Assembly: GCA_051005875.1 (NCBI GenBank)
Contig: JBPCIX010000013.1
Location: forward strand, 1-64,000
DNA: 64,000 bases
Reading direction: 5' to 3'
DNA from: JBPCIX01 sp051005875
Lineage (GTDB): Bacteria > Actinomycetota > CADDZG01 > JAHWKV01
Position numbers and translations under genes: made by a program
The notes under the pieces: generated by a model
Seen by the model: only the letters and a program-made list of their open reading frames with translations
The model's database searches: none
Told to the model about the DNA's origin: nothing
Shown here: positions 46,700 through 52,998 of the stretch, in pieces
How positions within the stretch are numbered: position 1 is the stretch's first letter
Layout: each line of letters opens with the position of its first letter

Positions 46700-47467
46700 C
46701 TAACTTCCGACTGAAACCCTAAGGGCGCCCCATTCTGTGAGGCCCTCGAGAGTGTCGCGCAGCTCTGCTTCATCGAGACCCGAGGTCTCAACCATCTCGG
46801 GGAAACTCCTTTGACCGTCGGCTAGTTCAAGCAGAGCCTCCATCGCAGCCGTACTGTGGGCCACGATCACTCTTGCGTGAGGCGAGCGCGCAACGAGCAA
46901 TCGAACGGGAGTCTGGGGCGCCATCGGGATTTGCGCCGGGGACTTCAAAATCTCAGCCAGCACAACCGTTATGTCGTATTGCAAATCGAGCAGCCGAGTA
47001 CCTTGCGCTAGCTCAAAAACCTCCCCCGCAGCGTTGGCCGCTTCGGCCGTGTCTCGCCAAACACGGGGGCCGGACTCAGCGATCATCATTGCCTGCTCGT
47101 AGTTGAGCAAATCATCGATGTAGGGGATTCGAGACTTCGCCTGGGTAGTCCCCACGTATTCCACGACCAACTCTGAAACCTGCTCCGCGCTATCCCGGCT
47201 GCCAAGAGTGAGCCTCGAGAGCAAATCGTGAAAGCCGGGACTGGCAAGGATCGCCTCGGGGCGGCGGGCTGTTGCGGACGCTAACGCTAAAGAGTACTTA
47301 AAGAAGTGAACTATCCGCTCATAGTAGAAATGGCGAGCAAGGAAGCGAGCGAACTTTTCAACCCTTGCGGGTTCGGCTAAATTGCGGCTTAGCCACTCCG
47401 ATGAGGTCCGGAATTTTGCGTCGGCAAGCGCTGTTATGACCAGATCTTGCAGATCACGATCGCTCAC
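46700..47467 (-). CDS. MNIO partner-type protein with C-terminal winged-helix-like domain (candidate RiPP maturation)
   Basis: A 255-residue protein whose GTG start overlaps the stop of the DUF692 gene (GTGA), so the two are translationally coupled. The first 180 residues are mostly helical; IPYIDDLLNYEQAMM at 114-128 recalls the conserved segment of DUF2063/MbnC-type partners of MNIO enzymes. Residues 205-252 (LLELADGQRSFPEMVETSG, then ELRDTLEGLTEWGALRV) look like a PqqD- or winged-helix-type fold, which could bind a leader or repeat. Such partners present the peptide to the enzyme. Family assignment is by pattern and position, not by a search. Confidence 0.6.
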   Translation of the reverse strand: MSDRDLQDLVITALADAKFRTSSEWLSRNLAEPARVEKFARFLARHFYYERIVHFFKYSLALASATARRPEAILASPGFHDLLSRLTLGSRDSAEQVSELVVEYVGTTQAKSRIPYIDDLLNYEQAMMIAESGPRVWRDTAEAANAAGEVFELAQGTRLLDLQYDITVVLAEILKSPAQIPMAPQTPVRLLVARSPHARVIVAHSTAAMEALLELADGQRSFPEMVETSGLDEAELRDTLEGLTEWGALRVSVGS

Positions 47468-48276
47468 AGAGTGGCGCGGATGCGCTCCACCGTGTTGAAG
47501 ATGGAGTCCGCCGTCAAAGCCGGCGAGAACGCATCAAACGTGACCGCTCTGGCCTTGGGGCAGCGGGCCAAAGCGTGCTTCATGAACTGAAGCATTTCGT
47601 CATCGGGCTCGGCCGGCGCGATCCACGGCCCTTCGAGATCTTCGTCTTCTTCCACGCCGGCGACATGAATTTCCCAAACGTGGTCGAGGGGAAACTGCTC
47701 CAGCCATTCCTCGGCGGGGATCTTTTTGTAGTGGGCCTGGAGCCAAAGGTGGGGCAAGTCCAGCAAGAACCCCACCCCGGTGGCCTGAAAAAAGCGCTTC
47801 AACCAAACGGGCTCGGGCATCTGGCTGGTTTTTACGTCGAAAAACCCGGGAATGTTTTCCATCACCAAAGGCTGGTCTAGGCGCGATGCCAATTCTTTGG
47901 CATTAGCGACAAATCGACCCAGGAACTCCTCCGTATACAAAGGCGGGAACACGTAGTTCAAGCTATGAACACCATCGGCCGTGTGCAGGCATTGAAAATG
48001 CTCCGCGACCCAGGGGCTGCGATACATCTCGGCCAAAGAACGCGATCTTTCAATTGATCGCTCATCAAAGGGCTCCGACAATTGTCCGAGGTAGTCATGC
48101 AATAGCAAGGTGAATTTGTCTCGGATTGGCTCGAAGTACGGGTCGTCGCCACGGGGCGGGTCGGCCATAGCCAGGTGATCTATCTGAACCGGGGCGTTCA
48201 GAAGCTCCAACCCAAGGTGGGGGTTGTAGAACCCCCCAACCATGATCGAGCCGGGTTGTTGGGCGGCCTTGGTCAT
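47464..48276 (-). CDS. Divergent DUF692 / MNIO (multinuclear non-heme iron oxidase) enzyme
   Basis: 270 residues from an ATG that overlaps the upstream stop as ATGA; the longer frame to 48435 is rejected because it runs inside the reductase gene. Family landmarks are AEHF (Glu92, His93), LVMEN (Glu140, Asn141), LLDLPH (Asp173, His176), EIHVAGV (His204) and VTFDAF (Asp248). These fall where DUF692 proteins have their iron ligands; the usual DVNN is DLPH here, marking a separate clade. Known relatives modify cysteine residues of ribosomal peptides. It lies in an operon with a Cys-repeat peptide gene, so the same role is inferred. Confidence 0.75.
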   Translation of the reverse strand: MTKAAQQPGSIMVGGFYNPHLGLELLNAPVQIDHLAMADPPRGDDPYFEPIRDKFTLLLHDYLGQLSEPFDERSIERSRSLAEMYRSPWVAEHFQCLHTADGVHSLNYVFPPLYTEEFLGRFVANAKELASRLDQPLVMENIPGFFDVKTSQMPEPVWLKRFFQATGVGFLLDLPHLWLQAHYKKIPAEEWLEQFPLDHVWEIHVAGVEEDEDLEGPWIAPAEPDDEMLQFMKHALARCPKARAVTFDAFSPALTADSIFNTVERIRATL

Positions 48277-49361
48277 GGTGTCACCATTCCTTCGGCGGCC
48301 AGTTGATCCACGAATTGTCTGACCTGCGCCCCCATCAGGTGCGTGTCCTCGGCCTCCGACCATTCGGCGGCTATCGAATCGTAGGAGGTGCGCCCGTCGA
48401 GGCGGTCGACGATGAACTGCTCGCGCCCACCCCATTCGGCGGCGGCCTCGCGAGCAGCTTGCGTAGCGGCGGCCGGTTTGAACACCTCGGCAACCGCCTC
48501 ATTCACGGCTGCGATTTCTTCGCCCTCCAAGGGTTTGTTTTTGGCCTCCAGGTTTTCCTCCAGCTGTTTTGGGGTTCGCGCCCCTGCCAAAACCACGCTA
48601 ACACCGGGCTGGTTTAAAGCCCAGCCAATTGCGAGTGCACTGACGGTGCGGCCCCCCTTCGCCGCGATTTGCCTCAGCCGATCGAGTACGGCTACCCGGC
48701 GGGCCAATTCGGGGCCCTTGAACCACCAGATCCCGTGGCGGTGGTCGTCGGGAGCAAGATCGGACACCGATTCCTGAGAGAAGGTGTCGGTCAACACACC
48801 GGATGCAAGGGACCGGTAGGCAAGGAACGAGAGCTTGTGCTTCCGGCAGAGGGGGGTCTCCTTTTGCTCCACCTCGCGGTCGAACAGGTTGTAAGCCGCC
48901 TGGTAGGTGCTTAGCGGCGCAAATTCGAGAGCCCTGGAAAGTTGCTTGCCGGTTGCGTTGCAAAGACCGATGGCGAGAGCCTTGCCTTCTTCTTTTAGCC
49001 TGGAGAGTTCCTGGAGTGAGCGCTCGAAATTATCCCCGACTTCGTGCAGCTGCAAAAGGTCCACATACTCGGTATCAAGCTTGCGAAGTGACACTTCGAG
49101 GCTTGCCCGCGGATCGTCTCGGGGACCGACCTTGGTTGCCAGAACAATCTTGGCCCGCTGCTGCTTGAGCACCCGGCCCAACAATTCCTCGGACTCGCCG
49201 TAGGTAGGAGCCGTATCGAAAACAACAACGCCGCGCTCAGCGGCGAGTTGGACCGTCTTTTCGCGCGTCGTCCAATCTGCGCCCGGACCCCAGTCCTCGC
49301 CGCCAACTCCCCAAGCGCCGAACCCAATCTGGGCCGGACAGGACTCCCAAGTGAACGCCAT
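48273..49361 (-). CDS. Aldo/keto reductase fused to a PqqD/RRE-like C-terminal domain
   Basis: 362 residues. Residues 1-300 are an aldo/keto reductase with the catalytic tetrad Asp49, Tyr54, Lys77 and His106 (FDTAPTYGESEELLG, TKVG, LLQLHEV) and the NADP-binding segment VLAGARTPKQLEEN. Residues about 305-362 are an extra domain: GGREQFIVDRLDGRTSYDSI, then VRQFVDQLAAEGMV. This pattern (helix, LDGxxSxxxIA, helix, V-x-FLxxLxxxGLV) is that of PqqD-like peptide-recognition domains. An RRE on a reductase implies that it acts on a peptide substrate. The stop overlaps the DUF692 start. Confidence 0.75.
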   Translation of the reverse strand: MAFTWESCPAQIGFGAWGVGGEDWGPGADWTTREKTVQLAAERGVVVFDTAPTYGESEELLGRVLKQQRAKIVLATKVGPRDDPRASLEVSLRKLDTEYVDLLQLHEVGDNFERSLQELSRLKEEGKALAIGLCNATGKQLSRALEFAPLSTYQAAYNLFDREVEQKETPLCRKHKLSFLAYRSLASGVLTDTFSQESVSDLAPDDHRHGIWWFKGPELARRVAVLDRLRQIAAKGGRTVSALAIGWALNQPGVSVVLAGARTPKQLEENLEAKNKPLEGEEIAAVNEAVAEVFKPAAATQAAREAAAEWGGREQFIVDRLDGRTSYDSIAAEWSEAEDTHLMGAQVRQFVDQLAAEGMVTP

Positions 49362-49401
49362 TTCTACCGACTCGGCGTTGGCATGAATTTGGTCATGTTT
49401 T

Positions 49402-49794
49402 CTAAACCTTAATCACCTGAACGAAGGACCCGTCCAGTCCGTCGTAATCGCCATCCTGAGCAACCACGGGAACTCCCAGCGCCATAGCCGTCGCAGCAAT
49501 CCAGGAATCGTTTACAGGCATCCGTCGGTTGTTGTCTCGCAGCCAGAGCCGGAGTTTCGCCCACGACTCGGACACTGCTTCATCCACAGGCGTTGGATCC
49601 AATCTCAATGCCTCGATTAGAGTCGCCAACCGGCGCTCACGGAGCTCGACGGTTTCGGCGGCGAGAACACCTGCGCGCAATTCTCCGATCGTTATAGCCG
49701 ACACCGCAATTTCGTCCGGAAGCGCGTCGGCGCGAAGGGGGCGTCCCGTTTCCCCAGCAATGAAGACCGATGTATCGGCCAGGCCGCGACTCAA
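49402..49794 (-). CDS. PIN-domain (VapC-type) toxin
   Basis: 130 residues with the acidic PIN residues in LADTSVFI (Asp7), TIGELRAG, NDSWIAATA and QDGDYDG, consistent with an intact Mg-dependent RNase. TTG start overlapping the antitoxin stop (TTGA). It lies 40 bases upstream of the reductase gene in the same direction. Confidence 0.88.
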   Translation of the reverse strand: MSRGLADTSVFIAGETGRPLRADALPDEIAVSAITIGELRAGVLAAETVELRERRLATLIEALRLDPTPVDEAVSESWAKLRLWLRDNNRRMPVNDSWIAATAMALGVPVVAQDGDYDGLDGSFVQVIKV

Positions 49795-50042
49795 AAGTCC
49801 AAATCGTCGGTCGTATCAGGGGCGAGTTTGCGGAGTTCGTTTCCAAGGGCCGTGTCGGCCTGTTTGGTTCCAATGCGGTGAACAAACTCGGCGCGGCTGA
49901 TCCACCGAGGGCGGCGTCCAAGCGGACTCAGCAATGCCACAGGCCTGCCATCGACCCTAATGGTGATATTTTCGCCGGCCTCTGCCCTGCTTAAAAGTGC
50001 GCGGGTGTTGTTGCGCAAATCTCGTGAAGCCGCCTCTCCCAT
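49791..50042 (-). CDS. Phd/YefM-family antitoxin
   Basis: 83 residues from ATG 50042. The N-terminal DNA-binding part (ASRDLRNNTRALLSRAEAGE, ITIRVDGRPVALLSPL) is typical and the C terminus is the toxin-binding tail. The longer frame from 50078 adds twelve residues that run through the operator palindrome and is rejected. The antitoxin and VapC presumably repress their own promoter through the palindrome. Confidence 0.87.
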   Translation of the reverse strand: MGEAASRDLRNNTRALLSRAEAGENITIRVDGRPVALLSPLGRRPRWISRAEFVHRIGTKQADTALGNELRKLAPDTTDDLDF

Positions 50043-50043
50043 T

Positions 50044-50074
50044 ACACAACTGTAGCATGTCGCTACAGTTGTGT
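50044..50074 (-). promoter_or_regulatory. Operator/promoter palindrome of the toxin-antitoxin module
   Basis: ACACAACTGTAGC (50044-50056) and its exact complement (50062-50074) flank a 5-base centre: a perfect 13-bp inverted repeat ending one base before the antitoxin ATG. On the minus strand TTGCAC and TACAGT, 18 bases apart, lie in or beside it and would make a leaderless or nearly leaderless transcript that is repressed by the bound complex. Confidence 0.75.
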
Positions 50075-50102
50075 GCAATTTCGTGAGTTCCCGGAAAGGG
50101 AA

Positions 50103-50128
50103 GAGCCCGAACCTAAAGGTTCGGGCTC
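50103..50128 (-). terminator. Perfect hairpin after the Cys-repeat peptide gene
   Basis: GAGCCCGAACC, loop TAAA, GGTTCGGGCTC: an 11-bp perfect stem lying 19 bases after the peptide stop codon. The following minus-strand bases are only moderately T-rich (TTCCCTTTCC), so it may act as a partial terminator or 3'-end stabiliser that lets the peptide be made in excess over the downstream genes. Confidence 0.6.
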
Positions 50129-50146
50129 CTGCCCATCCTTACTTCT

Positions 50147-50329
50147 CTAGGCGTGACACGTGGGCTGCAATTCACTTGCCTCGACCACTGATGGCCTATG
50201 ACATGTGGGCTGCAATTCATCGGCCTCAACAATCTGGGGCCGGTGACACGTGGGGTGCAGCTGGCTTGCCTCTACGAGACGGGGCCGGTGACACCCTGGT
50301 ACGAGTTGCTCACTTTCGACGATCCTCAT
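50147..50329 (-). CDS. Candidate RiPP precursor: 60-aa peptide of four VEAxxLxPTCHRP repeats
   Basis: The peptide is almost entirely four 15-residue repeats: MRIVESEQLVPGCHRP, RLVEASQLHPTCHRP, QIVEADELQPTCHRP and SVVEASELQPTCHA. It has four cysteines, each followed by histidine, and no other cysteine; no signal peptide and no separate leader can be seen. The Shine-Dalgarno AAAGGAGGTGAT (50333-50344) matches the 16S 3' end over 12 bases, with seven bases between GGAGG and ATG. Copies differ at third codon positions (Val GTC/GTT/GTA, Thr ACG/ACA, His CAC/CAT) while the peptide motif is kept, which favours a real protein. Upstream of, and in line with, RRE-bearing and MNIO genes. Confidence 0.8.
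   Translation of the reverse strand: MRIVESEQLVPGCHRPRLVEASQLHPTCHRPQIVEADELQPTCHRPSVVEASELQPTCHA
50150..50329 (-). repeat. 45-bp tandem repeat inside the peptide gene
   Basis: Four units of about 45 bp make up the gene. Units 2-4 are the most alike (GACACGTGGGCTGCA-like on the plus strand). They are coding, adjacent without spacers, and not a CRISPR. Confidence 0.85.
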
Positions 50330-50450
50330 CCAATCACCTCCTTTAAACTGATGGAAGTTAAGCTGTAACCCTACAACAAACCCAAAACTACGTTGCCCGC
50401 GAATAGGCTCGGGCGGACGGTTCGTCGCATTCGCTTTCGAGGTCTATTCT

Positions 50451-51416
50451 TTGCCCATTCCAACCGTTCCAAACATTCAAACGACGACGCTGTTGACCGA
50501 GGAAACACTCGCGGAACAATTCCTTGCCGGTATCGCCCGGCGGAGCCTGGACGAGAAGTTCTTCTATTGGTTCCCATTGTCGGTTCGCGCATGGCTGGAG
50601 CTTTGCAGCGATGGCGACTATCGAAACTTTGTGCGCTCTCGGTCGCTTATCGAAAGCTCCGCAAAGGAATTGGCTGCCAAAATCCCTCCCAACCAAATCG
50701 ATGTCTTCAGCATAGGGTGCGGCCAAGGCGATAAGGACGGAATACTGCTACAGGCGCTTCGCGAAAGTGTGCAGACGGTAAATTATCTTCCGACCGATGC
50801 AAGCCAGTCCCTTCTGGAAATCGCCTGCGCTGGAGCTCTTAAGGCAGGATTTGCGGTCCGCGGGTTCAAGGCCGATTTCACCGACCCGGCTCACTTGCAG
50901 GCCATCGCTCACGAGGGGGACTCGTCCGAACGCCTTTTCATGATGATCGGCAACACCATGGGAGCGGCGGATCCCTTGTCGACCGCAAAGGATCTGCGCC
51001 GGATGCTTCGGCCGGGAGACCTGCTGCTGGTTGACGGCGAGATCTATTCGCCGGGAACCATCGCCGGCTACGACAACCCAATTAACCGGCGCTTTGCCTG
51101 GGCACCCTTATATTCGGTCGGAATTCGGGACGATCAGGGCGAAGTCGCCTTCCGCGATGAGATCGACGACCGCCTGCCGGGACTTCATCTTGTATCCAAG
51201 CATTTCTCGGCTGCGCAGCCTGTGGTTGCCCTGACCGGTGGGAAATCCATGAAGATCGAAGCAGGGCAACGTTTGGAAATGAACCATTCCTACAAATATT
51301 CCCTCGAGGCCTTCGACGCAGTTCTGGATCAGGCCGGCCTTGAGCCTAAATGGTCGGCCCAAAGCGAAGACGGCAAGTTCGTAATGACGTTGGCCGAGGC
51401 CCGTAACCCTAATTAG
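50451..51416 (+). CDS. Methyltransf_33 (EgtD-like) SAM-dependent methyltransferase
   Basis: 321 residues from TTG 50451 behind CGAGGT. The N-terminal SLDEKFFYWFPLS and the SAM-binding DVFSIGCGQGDKDGILLQAL (from about 84) then NYLPTDASQSLLEIA and LFMMIGNTMGAADP follow the layout of the EgtD histidine-methyltransferase family. Its true substrate is not known; no egtB or egtC is nearby, so an ergothioneine pathway is not supported. It is divergent from the Cys-His peptide gene with 121 bases between the starts, so shared control is possible. Confidence 0.65.
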   Translation: MPIPTVPNIQTTTLLTEETLAEQFLAGIARRSLDEKFFYWFPLSVRAWLELCSDGDYRNFVRSRSLIESSAKELAAKIPPNQIDVFSIGCGQGDKDGILLQALRESVQTVNYLPTDASQSLLEIACAGALKAGFAVRGFKADFTDPAHLQAIAHEGDSSERLFMMIGNTMGAADPLSTAKDLRRMLRPGDLLLVDGEIYSPGTIAGYDNPINRRFAWAPLYSVGIRDDQGEVAFRDEIDDRLPGLHLVSKHFSAAQPVVALTGGKSMKIEAGQRLEMNHSYKYSLEAFDAVLDQAGLEPKWSAQSEDGKFVMTLAEARNPN

Positions 51417-51435
51417 TGGGGTTATCCTGAGGCAA

Positions 51436-52998
51436 GTGGAACTCAATGAGGAATTTGACCGAATACTTGTAGTTGATTTTGGTGCCCAGTATTCGCGACT
51501 TATCGCCCGTCGGGTTCGTGAGTGCCACGTCTTCTCAGAGATTGTCCCCCACTCGATAACACCCGAGGAAGCCAAGCAGCTTCGCCCAAAGGGGATCATT
51601 TTCTCGGGGGGTCCAAAAAGCGTCCACCAGGAAGGCGCCCCCAGGGCGGATCCGGAACTTTTCAACCTTGGCGTACCGGTTTTGGGAATCTGCTACGGCC
51701 ACCAGCTGATGGCTTCGAGTCTCGGCGGCAAGGTGGCGAAGGGCTCGTCAGGCGAGTTCGGCCGCACAAGCCTGACCGCTGAACAGGGGCTCTTGTTCAA
51801 CGACCTGGGTCTTGCTCAGGACGTTTGGATGAGCCATACCGACGCGGTAACTGAGGCTCCTGAGGGGTTTCGCACTGTAGCGAAGACAGAGTCTTCCCCG
51901 GTTGCGGCTATGGAGGACATTCAGCGGGGCCTCTACGGTGTGCAGTTTCATCCTGAGGTTGCCCACACGCCGTGCGGAGTCGATTTGCTCAAGAACTTCC
52001 TCTACAACGCCTGCGATTGCACGCCGTCATGGACCGCAGCGGGAGTGATCGAGACGGCGGTTGAGAAGATTCGGCGGCAGGTTGGTGACGCCTCGGTGAT
52101 TTGCGGGCTCTCCGGAGGCGTTGACTCCGCCGTCGCGGCGGCGCTCGTCCATAAAGCCATCGGACACCGGCTGACCTGCATCTTCGTGGACCACGGAATG
52201 ATGAGGGCAGGCGAAGCCGAAGAAGTGGTCGAGGCCTTTCAGCGACACCTGAAAATTGATCTCATTCATTCGAAGTCCCAGGATCGGTTCATCGACAAGC
52301 TGGCCGGCGTAGACGACCCGGAGCAAAAGCGGAAAATTATCGGCACCGAGTTCATCCGTGTCTTCGAAGAAATCGCATCGCAGGTTGCGAGCGAGGGATC
52401 CGAGCCCCTTCGTTATTTGGTTCAAGGAACCCTGTACCCAGATGTGATCGAATCCGGTGGAATTGGGAAAGTCGCGGCGGTAATCAAAAGTCACCACAAT
52501 GTCGGCGGACTGCCCGACGATATGAAGCTCGAGCTCGTGGAGCCCTTGAGGGATCTTTTCAAGGATGAGGTTCGGCGTGTCGGCGAAGAATTGGGCCTTC
52601 CTGAGGACATAGTGTGGCGCCAGCCTTTCCCGGGGCCCGGCCTCGCCGTAAGAATCATCGGCGAGGTGACCCGAGAGCGCCTGGAGCTTGTTCGGGCCGC
52701 AGATGCCATTGTGGTCGAGGAAATCAAAAGGGCCGGGCTCTACAGACAAATTTGGCAAACCTTCGCAGTCTTGCTCCCCGTCCGCAGTGTCGGCGTGATG
52801 GGGGATGAGAGAACCTACGGCCACCCTGTGATCGTTAGAGCAGTCACATCTGAAGACGCCATGACCGCCGATTGGGCCAAACTCGACCACGGTCTGCTGG
52901 AAAGAATCTCAAGCCGAATCATCGCCGAGGTTCCCGGCATTAACCGGGTCGCCTACGACATCTCTTCGAAGCCGCCGGCGACCATCGAGTGGGAATAG
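51436..52998 (+). CDS. guaA: GMP synthase (glutamine-hydrolysing)
   Basis: A 520-residue enzyme converting XMP to GMP. The class I amidotransferase domain has catalytic Cys in GICYGHQLM and His-Glu in QFHPEVAHT. The ATP pyrophosphatase domain has SGGVDSAVAAALV, and the dimerisation domain has QPFPGPGLAVRIIGE. GTG start 19 bases after the methyltransferase gene, so both may share a transcript. Confidence 0.98.
   Translation: MELNEEFDRILVVDFGAQYSRLIARRVRECHVFSEIVPHSITPEEAKQLRPKGIIFSGGPKSVHQEGAPRADPELFNLGVPVLGICYGHQLMASSLGGKVAKGSSGEFGRTSLTAEQGLLFNDLGLAQDVWMSHTDAVTEAPEGFRTVAKTESSPVAAMEDIQRGLYGVQFHPEVAHTPCGVDLLKNFLYNACDCTPSWTAAGVIETAVEKIRRQVGDASVICGLSGGVDSAVAAALVHKAIGHRLTCIFVDHGMMRAGEAEEVVEAFQRHLKIDLIHSKSQDRFIDKLAGVDDPEQKRKIIGTEFIRVFEEIASQVASEGSEPLRYLVQGTLYPDVIESGGIGKVAAVIKSHHNVGGLPDDMKLELVEPLRDLFKDEVRRVGEELGLPEDIVWRQPFPGPGLAVRIIGEVTRERLELVRAADAIVVEEIKRAGLYRQIWQTFAVLLPVRSVGVMGDERTYGHPVIVRAVTSEDAMTADWAKLDHGLLERISSRIIAEVPGINRVAYDISSKPPATIEWE

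Noticed and set aside
48277..48435. Longer N terminus for the DUF692 protein
   Set aside because: It runs within the reductase gene in another frame and is basic and repetitive; ATG 48276 overlaps the reductase stop as ATGA.
50150..50329. 45-bp repeats as a CRISPR array
   Set aside because: Units are contiguous with no spacers, vary at third codon positions, and encode a conserved peptide motif; no cas genes are near.
50071..50346. Plus-strand frame with DTWAAIH-type repeats opposite the peptide gene
   Set aside because: The repeats are the mirror of the minus-strand peptide gene. It starts inside the toxin-antitoxin operator and has no ribosome site, while the minus strand has a near-perfect one.
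50451..51416. Ergothioneine biosynthesis cluster
   Set aside because: Only the EgtD-like gene is present; no EgtB, EgtC or EgtE homologue is in the window.
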